Source of the DNA: Cephalotus follicularis
Lineage: Eukaryota > Streptophyta > Magnoliopsida > Oxalidales > Cephalotaceae
Length of the DNA stretch: 64,000 nucleotides
NCBI GenBank assembly: GCA_001972305.1
Contig: BDDD01000269.1
Location: 623,408 to 687,407, forward strand
Direction of reading: 5' to 3'
Made by a program: the position numbers and the translations under genes. Positions 46,775 through 57,353 of the stretch are shown here, piece by piece. The notes under the pieces are model-generated. The model was not told where the DNA came from. It saw only the letters and a program-made list of their open reading frames with translations, and searched no databases. Position 1 is the first letter of the stretch. Every line of letters begins with the position of its first letter.

Positions 46775-47015
46775 GGGACAATTACAAATACTTCCCTGAT
46801 GTATTACTTTACAATTTTTTCCTCCATCTATTTTAAGACACTACAAAAACCTCCCTAAGATATTAATTCATCTAACAAAAACCTTCATGAGGTATTATTT
46901 TGTAACTTTTTCCTCCTTTTATTTTAAGATACTACAAAAACCTCCCTAAGGTATTAATCCATCCAACAAAAATCTTCCTGGGTATCAAGATACCCAAAAT
47001 ACCCATCACTTTACG

Positions 47016-47075
<60 letters not shown>

Positions 47076-47947
47076 GAAGGCATTATTTATGTTGTGTGAA
47101 TCATTCTTATGTCTTATTTTATAATGTTTTTCACTTGTTCATAAATTTTGTATTTAAGTTTAAAAACACATTTTAATTTTTTCTGATTTCCTTAGATAAC
47201 TAAATAAATATTTATACAAATGTCATTTATTGTCACAGATCTAGTTGTAGACTTTGAGAAATTTTATTAGTAGAAATTTTATTAAATATAGTTAATTTAA
47301 ATTTTTTTTAAAATACACCAAAAGATTTAACATAAATCTATTAATTTTGTGTGATTTTCAAATCTAACTCTTATTGTACAAATATTCAATCAAGGGATTC
47401 AAATTATTCTAATAAAGTAAATTAAAAAAATCTTATGTCATCACCACAGTTAGATTTATCATCCTCATAATCCATTCAACTTCATTGTCTCACAAAATGT
47501 ATTCTCATGACCCGTTATCCACTTATCTTTGATTATTCACTATTCCTCCATAAATTTTAATAATTACAAAGGTCATCACTGGTAGGTTATTGACTTTAAA
47601 GCTGGTTTCTTTCTTGATTTAAAAAAAAACTGTAATTTTTAGTTTGTATTTTGTATATTTATTATTATTATTGTTGTAAAGTTATGGGTATTTTAGGTAT
47701 CTTAATACCTCAGGGAGGTTTTTATTGGATGGATTAATACTTCAAGGAGTTTTTTGTTTGATAGATTAATACCTCATAGAGGTTTTTGTAGTATCTTAAA
47801 ATAGAGGGAGAAAAAAGTTACAAAATAAAATTTCAGGGAGGCTTTTATTGGATGAATTAATACCTTAGAGATGTTTTTATAACATCTTAAAATAGAGGAA
47901 GAAAAAAATTATAAAGTAATACTTCATGAAGTATTTTTAATTGCCCC
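46775..47947. mobile_element. Mutator-like foldback element with about 230-bp TIRs
   Basis: The ends read GGGACAATTACAAATACTTC and, reverse-complemented, GGGGCAATTAAAAATACTTC. A 9-bp TSD with one mismatch flanks it, TTGAATTTA (46766-46774) and TTAAATTTA (47948-47956). Each TIR contains three direct sub-repeats of AAAACCTCCCTAAGGTATTA-type sequence. No transposase. The interior holds an ATA microsatellite. Confidence 0.85.
47016..47073. repeat. ATA trinucleotide microsatellite
   Basis: About 19 uninterrupted AAT/ATA units. Confidence 0.95.
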
Positions 47948-47956
47948 TTAAATTTA

Positions 47957-48408
47957 CATTATTTCCAGCTACGATGGTCAATAGATCATTGTTTATGTTA
48001 CTCAGTTTTGTATGAGAGAAAATATTTGAGGTCATTGAAATAGTACAAACGCATTACAGATTAATGGAAGTCATTTTTTATTTTTATGTTTGGATTACGA
48101 AAGTCATTTTCTTTTTCTATAGTTTATGTTTTGGGTTTTAGGAGATTGTTTCTTTTTTTAAGTATTTAGCATTTAACACTCGAACTAAATATAATGGTTT
48201 CTTATTTGCCCTTAACGATAATTAAAAATTAAAATTTCTATTGAATACAATAAAGATACTCATTTCATCATCACCAACTGGCCATTACAAGTTTGCAAAG
48301 ATATCGATGATAATAACATCATAGTAATAGTAATAGTAACAGTAACAGTACCATCGTCTTTTATAGTGCACCCTCTTTTACAACAACAAAGAGTCTAAGA
48401 CCAAACAT
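47957..48408. other. Intergenic sequence and probable 3' UTR of the CASP-like gene
   Basis: AT-rich. TAGTAATAGTAATAGTAACAG (about 48325) is a short trinucleotide run. The part nearest 48408 should be 3' UTR of the minus-strand gene. Confidence 0.5.
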
Positions 48409-49137
48409 CTAAACCTGAATATGTCTAGACTTAATTGCAGAGGTAATTGTCAGCACCAGCAAGGCAAAGAAGGCCAAGTAAGAGAGTATCAAAGAAGCTG
48501 TCATTCTTTTGCAGAATTTACCAAAGTGGTCACAGACTGGCATCCATCCACTATGGCTGTTCCCATACTTGCCCACATACCCTATTGCAGTGGCAGCCGC
48601 GCATCCAGCAAGCACCAACGACATCATTACCTGCCATTTTCAATTCAAACCAACAATTTATTATCATTCTAAATAAAGCTACATTAATTGATATGAAGCG
48701 ATGGACATAATTTGAGTTACCAAATCGTGAAGGAACAAGATAAAGCACTTGTTAGGGATAAAGGCTTGACGAGCAATCATGACAACAAAGAAGAGAGACA
48801 GTAAAGAGAAGACACATGCAATAGCATTTGCAAAAGCAAAGAACCTGCAAAACCAAAGTAGATAATAATAACGCTGCAAAATAACCAAAAACAAAAGGGT
48901 CTTTAAATTTGATAGCTTTTATTTGGTTTAATCATACTGGAAAGCTGGCGAGTAGTTATATCGAGCCTCGAGCACAAATCCAAAAAGTGCAACAGATTGC
49001 TTGCTTGTGAGGGCCAACCACATTGCAGCCATTGTAGTTGCGATGGTGGCAATCCTCAGGCAAATTTGTGATCCAATAAACAGTTTCTGTGTTTTGAGAG
49101 TTAGGTTTTGAGGCAACTTGTCTTCAATGCGTGCCAT
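48409..49137 (-). CDS. CASP-like membrane protein, CASPL1 family (three exons)
   Basis: Minus-strand exons are 49137-48938, 48844-48721 and 48630-48409, joined by introns of 93 and 90 bp with GT...AG borders (CA|GTATGA...TTTTGCAG|G and TTG|GTAACT...ATGGCAG|GTAATG). The spliced product is 181 residues, the normal size. It has four transmembrane segments at about residues 22-44, 67-90, 100-127 and 152-175, with short N- and C-termini. The conserved Arg in TM1 (ICLRIATIAT) and Asp in TM3 (LFLHDLVMMSL) are present, as is the YSPAFQFFAFANAIAC signature around the first loop. Casparian-strip-type proteins form membrane scaffolds at the plasma membrane that guide local wall modification. CASPL1 members act outside the endodermis too, and the specific role is unknown. 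Subgroup 1F is my best guess. Confidence 0.92.
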
Positions 49138-49277
49138 GATAATCGATGTGATCTTAGGATGATTGTTGAAAACAGAACAAAAGCAGAGTGAAGATACAAA
49201 GGAAGGAGATATAAAGGAATAGAGAAGGTGAAGGTGAAGGATAGAGACAAAGAGTGTAGAGTTGCCGAGTTAGAAGG

Positions 49278-49290
49278 GAATTTATAGGAG
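49278..49290 (-). promoter_or_regulatory. TATA box of the CASP-like gene
   Basis: The minus strand reads CTCCTATAAATTCCC about 145 bp upstream of the ATG, followed by AG-rich leader sequence. Position and sequence fit a plant TATA box. Confidence 0.65.
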
Positions 49291-49299
49291 AGAGACGTG

Positions 49300-50163
49300 A
49301 GGAATCATTCAAGGGCACAGTGGTGATGTGGGGTTCAAGCGACAGAAAAGGTGGGCTCTTTTACTTTATCTTTCGATGTGTACATAAATCTCTTTGCTAA
49401 ATGCATGCCGTATATAGATTTTGGATGACTTGTTGTTGGATTTACATGGAGATTTGCAGTTGGTTAATATAGAGCATTAGATGGTAATTTTGTCTTATAA
49501 ATAGGCCTAACGCTCGGGTGAGTTGTGGACTAAGTTGTTGTCATATATATATTGATTTGTTTTATAGAACTTCAAATTGGTTTTTTCTTTTGGGGATGTC
49601 AGATTGACTTGAATGCAGTAACGGGTGTTTTCGTTTTTTTGCTTTTCCATAGTACAAACTTATTTTTCAACACTGAAACAGAGGTTATTAATGGCAAGCA
49701 TGGTAACTTCCTTGTCTGTTTTTATTTTTTATTTTTATTTTTTAATGAAATTGTTGAATAGTTTCTGTGGCAGTTTAATAATTTAATACATTGTGAGTGA
49801 GAGACAACGATGGATATGGACTTTTTGGTTTGTTTACTGAATTTTTGCCTTTTTTGAAAACCATGATTTTATTACAAGGAAAGTAAAATAAATTCTTGAA
49901 AGTCAAAAGTCAGGGTAGACAAAAAAAATAAAAACAGAGAACACTAGACGTTAGAAGATATTTTTGTTGGAAAATATTTTTGGACGATAGTCTATATACA
50001 AACAAAACAAAGGATAAAAACGCATATTAAAGAAAAATATAATAAATTATTATATATAATTGATATAAATTTTTATCATTGATTATGTCTACTAATAATA
50101 ATTATTATTTATTATGTTTATGTTCATCGGTTTGAAAATATTCAATTTGGTTGTTTTACAAGA
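49300..50163. other. AT-rich intergenic sequence, no gene seen
   Basis: Beyond the promoter, no ORF or repeat of note. A 69-codon frame at 49552-49761 is Phe-rich low-complexity and is not called. Confidence 0.55.
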
Positions 50164-50356
50164 TATAATGTGACCCGAATTCCCTTTTTGTACTGTTCAT
50201 GTATATTATGCGCCGTATTGTACTGTATTGAATTGTATCGAACTGTATTGTATTATACTGACTTGAAATAAGTATATATCTATTGGTTATAGTATGAAAC
50301 GTATGCATGTATAGTCGGAATTTTTTTGGACTGAGTATCTGAGAGATGGTGAATTG

Positions 50357-50366
50357 ACTATATAAT
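50357..50366 (+). promoter_or_regulatory. Candidate LTR C promoter (TATA box)
   Basis: ACTATATAAT lies about 190 bp inside the LTR, followed within 40-90 bp by a CT-rich leader-like stretch (TTCTCTCATTTTCGCTC). Confidence 0.4.
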
Positions 50367-50875
50367 TCAATTTCTCACAATTTTCTCTCATTTTCGCTCT
50401 ATCTTCCACTCTCTCTACACTTCTCCTCTCTCCATAGCTGAGTAATCTCCATAGCAGCTCTGGATTGGCCTTCTCCATCAATAAAGATAGCATTTGCAAG
50501 TTGTAGCATACCAATTGAACAAGAAAAGAGAGTGGACTATTGGGAATCTCCGGCTTTGATCGATTGTTTGTTCAACCGTTAAAACTGCTATAATAGGTAG
50601 GACTTCTTACTTGAATTGCCTACAGCTTGTATGGATTGATTGATTGAATTGCATAATTAAATGAGTATATTGAGTGAAATTGTAGGTTTTAGGGTTTTTA
50701 TTAAATCCTTAGCCAAATTGATATAGAAAATGATAGAATTTGTAAATTGAAGGTAGTAACTTGTTTTACTAACCTTAAATGATTGATTTTAACACTTGGT
50801 TTTCAAAGAATGGGTTTTAAAGGGTTTTTGACCTGAGATTTGGCTATTTTTCTACATAAAATCGACTATGCCTAG

Positions 50876-51195
50876 TAAAGACATCGATCCCCAGCCCATG
50901 GACATCGATGTCTTTTGCTTGAAATGCAACATCGTTGATTTCTGCAGCAAAGACATCAACGTCTTTCAAAGACATCGACGTCTTTGCCCAGGATTTCTCT
51001 TCTTTGAAGAAGACATCGATGCGCATTTCCAGGCCATTTTTGATGAAACGCGTCGACGCCTTTGTCCAAGGACATCGACGTCCTTAAGCCAGATCTCTAT
51101 ACAAATAGAGAAAGACATCGATGTCCTTCTACAGTTTTAAAGAATTGCCTGAAACGCATCGATGTCTTTCGCCATAGACATCGACGCCTATAGTG
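50876..51195. repeat. GACATCGATGTC palindrome cluster in LTR C
   Basis: About 11 sites in 320 bases. Examples are GACATCGATGTCTTTTGC, GACATCAACGTCTTTC, GACATCGACGTCTTTG, CGCGTCGACGCC and CGCATCGATGTCTTTC. The core GACATCGATGTC is a 12-bp palindrome. The word is often followed by TTTG or CTT. Spacing is irregular. Confidence 0.85.
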
Positions 51196-51569
51196 CATAA
51201 TGGAATTTTAACTGTTTTAAAGCTGGTTTTCAACTCCTTTTCACATTGCCGCTTGACCGGAGCCTCACTTGAGGTATTCAAGCGTTTGAAACACAGTTTT
51301 CTATGGTTTTCAAAGATTGGATTGATAAATTGATAGAGTGACGAAGTAAGCCATAGGTAGGGTTGCAAGGGGTCCGGGCCGGGCCGTGCCGTGGCCAGGA
51401 CCGGTCGGGACCAGCGACAGGCGGTCTGGTTCTTGAACCGGACTGCTTTTGTCACGGTCCGGGCCGGTCCGGTTCATGGAGCTAAAAAATAAGAACCGAA
51501 CCGGCCTGTGAACCTTAACCATGAGTGAGACACGCCGATCCGGGCTGGTTTGGGCCGGTTCGGTTCATA

Positions 51570-51800
51570 TTCACGTTGACGCGTATGTATGACATTGACG
51601 CTAATGTCATTTGAGCTGTTATGCGTCAACGCTGTCTTATGACTATGATGAGGAGGAATGTTTTTCATCTTGTGCGTCAACGCTATCTATTAGCGTTAAC
51701 GTCATGTTTTTGGTCTACGATGACGTCAACGCCTATATCGTCTGTATCAAATGGTACATGATAAGCGTCAACGCATAAGTTAGACGTCGATGCCTACGGG
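51570..51800. repeat. GCGTCAACGC word cluster, left block of the hAT element
   Basis: About eight variants, in both orientations: CACGTTGACGCG, TGCGTCAACGCT, AGCGTTAACGTC, GACGTCAACGCC, AGCGTCAACGCA, GACGTCGATGCC. Confidence 0.85.
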
Positions 51801-51932
51801 TCGAGTATATAATACTCTGTGCGTTTTCGTCGACTCTTACTTGTTTTGGCGTTGAAATCCCTAAATTCCCTCTCTCCACTTTCTCTAAAATCCGATCCCT
51901 AAACCTAAAAATCTTGAATCTTTTCATTCACT

Positions 51933-53093
51933 ATGCCGAAGACCAAGCACTTATCAGATGGAGGGAAGCTGTCTGCTGGTCAGAGATACAAGAGCTCTTA
52001 TGGTGGGAGAAAAGTGCTATGTGGAAGGACTGTTGATTTCTCCTTCACTACAGGTGATAAGTATAATCTAGAATAATGGTTTGATGTTTTAGGTTGGAAA
52101 GATTACTTTACGATTAATACTCCATATTATATAGAATATGTTAAAGAATTTTATAGCAATTTGAGTAATGTAGGAGATGATTGCAATGATGTTTTGGAAT
52201 TGAAGACTAAGGTTAATAGAGTAGTTATTAAGTTTGATGATAAGATTTTAGATCAGATTTTGAATGTTCCTACTGCTGGATCAAAGTATTTTGAAACTAA
52301 GAAATGGTCGGAGGATCCGGAATTAGTTTTGGAGGATTGTCTTAGGGTGTTCTACCCTAATGAGAATGTTTTTGGAGGCATGGCCAAGCCTACCAATATC
52401 CTTGGTGTTGAGCATAGGCTGCTCCACCACATAACTGCCACTCACATTCTACCTACCTCCGGTGGGCATGAAAAGATGAGTTACCAAGACTTGTATATTA
52501 TGTGGCACGTTGTGACTGGTAAACCATTGAACCTACCTCATTTAATCATGAAGAACATGTTAAGAGCAACTTCTAAAGTTGAAGGTGCATTGCCATATGG
52601 TATGGTAATCACCAAGATTCTCTCTCACTTTGGGATAGTGTTTGGGAATGAAGTTGCATCGAGGCTAGATGTTGGGGACATCTACAATGCCTCTTCCTTG
52701 AAGAGAATGGGATGGAAGAGAGTGTTTGATTCTGAGAAAGGTGTTCAATGGCTGCCCAAGGAAGGTGGAAGAAAAAGAAAAAGAGTTGAAGGTGAAGGAG
52801 ATGGGGATGTTGAAGAGCAAGGACAAGCTCAAAGAAAGAAGCAAACCCCTGCACCACAGATGCAGCAAGGTCAAGCAAGTAGCAGCAGCAAGGCGTCTAC
52901 GACCATGGATCTTGTGGCGTATTATCTGAAGAAGTTGAATATCAAGATGGATAATTTGAGAGGGGAATTTCTTGACCTCTTTGACGATACACATAGAAAA
53001 CTTAGAAGACTGGAGAATGAGATGATTGCCAAAGGTCTTATTGAAGCTGGTGACCTCTCCTTTTCGGAAGAAGAAGAATCGGAAGAAGAATGA
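51933..53093 (+). pseudogene. Putative plant transposon protein (Transposase_32-like), one nonsense codon
   Basis: A single frame of 386 codons from ATG 51933 (MPKTKHLSDGGKL) to 53093. It is interrupted once by TAA at 52074-52076, after DKYNLE. The longest uninterrupted part is 52161-53093 (310 codons). The globular part (FYSNLSNVGDD, NRVVIKFDDKILDQILNVP, LRVFYPNENVF, LLHHITATHILPTSGGHE, DLYIMWHVVTGKPLNL) resembles the 'putative plant transposon protein' domain (Pfam Transposase_32). That family has unknown function and is usually found in retrotransposon-related ORFs. It is followed by a basic stretch (GGRKRKRVEGEG), a Gln-rich linker and a C-terminal helix ending in SEEEESEEE. Presence inside a hAT element suggests capture. 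A damaged accessory gene is the alternative. Confidence 0.7.
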
Positions 53094-53659
53094 GGAGATA
53101 ATGTGAACACATGATTCATACATTGCATTTTCTATTTTTAAACATTTGATTTATATCATTTGTAAAACTTTTGTTTTGTATCAAATTTTCAGTTATCTGG
53201 ATGTTATATTATCATATTACATACTTGATCTTATATATGGTTATGATAAGATGTTTGTGTAATGTGTATGCCTATGTTTTTAAGAGTATGTATCAAATGT
53301 TTTTAAATTGATATCATATATGCAAAGGTTATGTTTGACAGTTATGCATCAAATGTACCCGTAGGCAAATGTTTGACAGTTATGCATCAAAGTATGTATC
53401 AAATGAAAACAATTTTATATATGTTATGCATCAAATGTTTGACAGTTATGCATGAGATGTTATATATGTTATATATGCCTATGGGTATGTTTGAATATCA
53501 AGATGGTATAAATTGATATCATATGTGCATCAAATGTTTGAAAGGTTATGTTTGAAAGGGGTAGAGTTAGGGTGGAAAGGTTATGCTTATGTTTGGAAGG
53601 AGTAGAGTTATGTTTGACAGGTAAAATTGCAAGTGAAAACAAGTAATATGTGCATTCTA
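53094..53659. other. Non-coding spacer with repeated TATGCATCAAATG words
   Basis: About ten copies of ATGTTTGACAGTTATGCATC or parts of it (GTTATGCATCAAATG, GTATGTATCAAATG) lie between about 53290 and 53560. It forms an irregular tandem repeat downstream of the plus-strand gene. No ORF of note. Confidence 0.65.
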
Positions 53660-54065
53660 TCTTATTGGCGTCAACGACTATATCTTAGGCGTCAACGTGC
53701 TGGGATTGAATATGAGTTTCTGGGCTTTGGAAGATGATCTTCGTCAACGCCTTTAATGATTGATGTCGACGTGCTGGGAATTTCATTATCCCCGTCAACT
53801 CCTTAAGTAAGACGTCAACGCAAAAAGGTGAAACGTCAACGCCTTAAGGAAAACGTCAACGCCAAAAGGTGCAATTTCGGACAGTAGCTTTGGACGTTAA
53901 CGTTAAGCAGTTTTAGCGTCAACACTTATGATTAAAACGTCAACGCCATTTTTAGAAGTCAACGCAGAAGAAAGCACAATGCGAACTTTAATGTTAACGC
54001 GAAAAGTAAAAGGAGTCAACACAAATGACATCCGCGTCAACGCCATACTTATGCGTCAACGTGAA
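53660..54065. repeat. GCGTCAACGC word cluster, middle block of the hAT element
   Basis: About 16 sites, nearly all in the same orientation (AACGTCAACGCC, GACGTCAACGCA, GGCGTCAACGTG, CGCGTCAACGCC). It includes the stretch GGTGCAATTTCGGACAGTAG at about 53870, which recurs in inverted orientation in the right block. Confidence 0.88.
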
Positions 54066-54154
54066 TAAAGATATTTAGCATTTTGAAAACAAAACATCAA
54101 TTGAATTCAAGAAGATCATAGTTTAATATTTGAACGTTAAAAAAACATCAAAAG

Positions 54155-54340
54155 TTAAGTACATATTAAAAAAACAGCCAATTCTTCTTCCGATTCCTCT
54201 TCTTCAGATGAGGAGATGTCATCAGCAGCTTCAATAATTCCTTTGGCAATCAACTTCTTCTCAAGTCTTCTTTGTCTCATGTGTTGATCGTCAAAAAGGT
54301 CAAGAAACTCCTTTCGCATATGGTCCATCTTTCTGTTCAT
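54155..54340 (-). pseudogene. Inverted copy of the C-terminal tail of the plus-strand transposon-protein gene
   Basis: The minus-strand frame reads KMDHMRKEFLDLFDDQHM, then RRLEKKLIAKGIIEAADD and SSSEEEESEEE. The plus gene ends KMDNLRGEFLDLFDDTHR, RRLENEMIAKGLIEAGD and SFSEEEESEEE. About 60 residues are shared. It lies in frame order just after the transposase stop, so it may be read as a broken extension of it. No other part of the plus gene was found on this strand. Confidence 0.85.
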
Positions 54341-54367
54341 CTTCCTCGAATTCTTGGCGATATAGTT

Positions 54368-54705
54368 TTATTCGTCATTACTACCGCTATATTCGTCTAT
54401 AATATTTTGAATCCTCCTATCTTGAACGATCCAATCTTTCAAGCAAACACAAATCTCCACTGTTTCTGCTTTCAACCGCCATCTTCTCTCATCTAAAACC
54501 CTACCACCTGCAGAAAAAGCAGATTCGGATGCTACTGTGGACACATGAGCCGTTAGTATATCACGTGCCATTATAGAAAGAATTGGATAAAAAGTATGTT
54601 GTTTTTGCAACCATTGTAAAAGATCTAAGGACGCTCTATCTTCTTTATTAATGAACTAAATATTAGTATTAAGGTAATGTTGTAGTTCAGTATTTGTATT
54701 AACCA

Positions 54706-54750
<45 letters not shown>

Positions 54751-56521
54751 CAACTCCATAAGCAATTCTATCAAAGAAATCTATGGGATCATTACCACTA
54801 CTACTAACATTTTCTTGATATTAATTTCCAACACTATATTTTTTAACATATGTATCAAATGCATCATGTAACAATTGAGTAATCTCATTACCATCTAATT
54901 GTATTGGATTACCTTTGCTTATGCATATTTGACATTTGTTTGCAATGAATAACATACCTTGTAATTTTATTTTATGATCCATTATAGCAACCAAACAAAA
55001 TAAAGGTGGAATTGTTTCCTAATATTTTAGGAATTTTTCTTCCATCACATCACAAATATCTATAAAATTATTTTTCACCCTATATTTAGCAAAAACTTCA
55101 CAAATTTTTCACAATTTACCAACGACTAAATTTGTAGTAATATAATAAGAACCAGAAAATAGATCAGTCAATTCTTTAAATTTTTCTAAAAATTGGGTCA
55201 TAACATAACAAGTTGTCCAATCTCTATCAGATATTTCAGAATAAGAAGAATATGCAGTCATGTGCATACCTATGAATGTATTTATTGGTAATCTAAATTC
55301 ATAAGCACGCAACAACATTTCATAAGTGGAATTCCACCTATGTGTCACAACATGTACCAAATTTTTATATTTCAAACCACATTCATTACAAAGTTGTTTA
55401 AATATTTGTTTTCTTACACATGATTGGGCTATAAAGGTAATAATAATTGTAATTTTTTGTACTTGTTCTCCAACAAAAAGTCAACCATCTTGAACAATCA
55501 AATTAATAATATGACATACACATCTAACATGAAATAATTTATCATTTAATATGGGATAAAAAAAACCTCTTAACTGTCTAACAGCAGCATCATTATTAGT
55601 AGCATTATCAAAACTAATAGAATTTTTTTTCTCAATTCCAAACTCACGAGTTGTTTCTATTATAGAGGTAGCTATATTGTGACCGGTGTGAGGATAATCC
55701 AAATTTTTAAATGCAATAATTCTTTTTTGTAATAACCAGTTTTCGTCAATATAATGTGTAGTTATACAAATAAAACTTTTCCTCGTGCTTGTGCTCCAAA
55801 CATCAGACATGAGAAAAAAAGTAGAAATATTTGTAAAAGAAGAAATTAATTTAGCCTTGTGTTATTCATAAATAATAAGACAATCACTTTTAAAGGTAGT
55901 TCTTGAATATAATTCCACTTGAGGATTAAGTCTTTCATGTACTAGATCACGGAAAAAAACTGAGTTAACATGGGAAAATGGTAATTCATTACCTATAATA
56001 TAATAAACTAATTTTCTTTTATAATTTTCATCGGTAAATCTAAAAGTAAGTAATTTATCATCACCACTGACCTGGCTAAATTGGAGTTGGGTTTGGCCCG
56101 AACCTTTAACACCATGTTGTTCCAAGCATTTTACTAAATGCCTCTTATAAGTTTCCGTACCACCCCCACTTGTATAAGCATAATCCTTAGTCTTACATAC
56201 CTTGCAAAAGACTCGTTTCTTCCCATTCCCGACATCTCTAACCTCCATGTGCTTCCATATGCCGGATTTTTGTTTCCCCCCTTTGTTAGGATCGTTCTTC
56301 TCGGATTGTAGGGATGTTCCACCGATCGCAGCATCCGATGGCGTATCTTCATCCAAGTCAAAAAATTTATCACCAGGTGGAGGAGGTTGTTGCGTCATGT
56401 GGGCCATTTGGTCGTCGTCAGAAGGAAGTTCCACATCCGCCAAGTCGAACGCGGTGGTGGATGTAGAACCCACCTTCTCGGTCCTCCTTGCTTGTTTCCT
56501 TGCTCTTGATGTTGAATCCAT
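54368..56521 (-). pseudogene. hAT transposase remnant (BED zinc finger and hATC dimerisation domain)
   Basis: The frame starts MDSTSRARKQARRTEKVG at 56521. A BED finger lies at about residues 105-150 (VFCKVCKTKDYAY, YKRHLVKC). The RNase H-like catalytic region follows in shifted pieces: 55810-55481 (SISFDNATNND with the catalytic-type Asp; VRCVCHIINLIVQDG) and 55375-55109 (VTHRWNSTYEMLL). The hATC domain (54610-54368) reads YPILSIMARDILTAHVSTVA, SAFSAGGRVLDERRW and LKDW. Frameshifts and stops separate the parts. A TAC microsatellite at 54705-54751 lies in the hATC-proximal region. An intact enzyme would bind the TIRs and subterminal repeats and cut the element out. Confidence 0.9.
54705..54751. 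repeat. TAC trinucleotide microsatellite
   Basis: About 15 TAC units in the broken transposase coding region. Confidence 0.95.
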
Positions 56522-56799
56522 TATAATTGAAATATGTAATTAACTAATAATTAAAAAAAAGTAAGATGATAAATTATAAAAGTTAATACACTATAAGGCA
56601 GTGTAGTACAATAAAGCTCTATAATTTTGACAAAAATTGATTACACTGTTGATTGTTGTTGTTCTTCAGTGATTCAACCTTTATTTATAGCCTTCATATC
56701 GAATATAGCTATTAGAATCATCTTCTAGCCGTTGGAATCACTTTAGGAAAATGAAATCTCCATTAAAAACTAGCAGTTATTTTTGTCTGTTTGATTTTC

Positions 56800-57150
56800 C
56801 ATCGACGCTTACTCTTAGCGTTGACGTCAATGACCTTGTGCGTTAACTCCAGTGGTTATTCGCGTTGACTCCATTAGCCGCTTTCTGATTTTTGCTTCAT
56901 TCACGTCGACGTCTTTTAATAGCGTTGACTCGAATTTCATTTGTGTTGACTCAATTTGCCTTATGCGTTAACGTCCACAGCTACTGTCCGTTTTTCGCAC
57001 CTTAGGCGTTGACGTCTAAATATTGGGGTTGACGTTTTCATATTGGAGTTGACGCCAAAAATACAATTCCCAGCGCATTGACGAGGATCATCCTGAATCA
57101 ATTCATGTTGCAGCCCTCAACGTTGACGCCAATATCCTAGGCGTTGACGC
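56800..57150. repeat. GCGTTGACG word cluster, right block of the hAT element
   Basis: About 14 sites in the orientation opposite to the middle block (GGCGTTGACGCC, AGCGTTGACGTC, ATGCGTTAACGTC). The reverse complement of about 56960-57020 matches 53850-53910 (GGACAGTAGCT, TGGACGTTAACG). Confidence 0.88.
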
Positions 57151-57353
57151 CAATATCACGGTCTGGTCCAGTTCACGGTCCGGGCCGGTTCAACGGTTCC
57201 TGACACCATGAACCGGACCGGACCGCATTGCCCGGAACGGTTTAACCATGAACCGGCCACTTGGCACACGGTCCGGGCCGGTTCAAGGCCCAGACAGGCC
57301 GGTCCGGGCCGGTTCACGGTTTTAACTGGTCCACTTGCAACCCTAGCCATAGG

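Larger units (their letters stand above)
51358..57345. mobile_element. hAT DNA transposon, 5,988 bp, with transposase remnant and a second gene
   Basis: The TIRs are TAGGGTTGCAAGGGGTCC at the left and, reverse-complemented, TAGGGTTGCAAGTGGACC at the right. The flanking 8-bp TSD GCCATAGG is perfect (51350-51357, 57346-57353). GC-rich CCGGGCCGGTTC words pack the first and last about 200 bases. Inside are two convergent genes: a plant transposon-protein-like ORF (+, 51933-53093) and a BED/hATC transposase (-, 56521-54368). Three blocks of GCGTCAACGC-type words flank and separate them. Transposase decay makes it non-autonomous now. Confidence 0.93.

Noticed and set aside
56202-56543. 113-codon plus-strand frame
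   Set aside because: It is the antisense shadow of the BED zinc-finger region of the hAT transposase.
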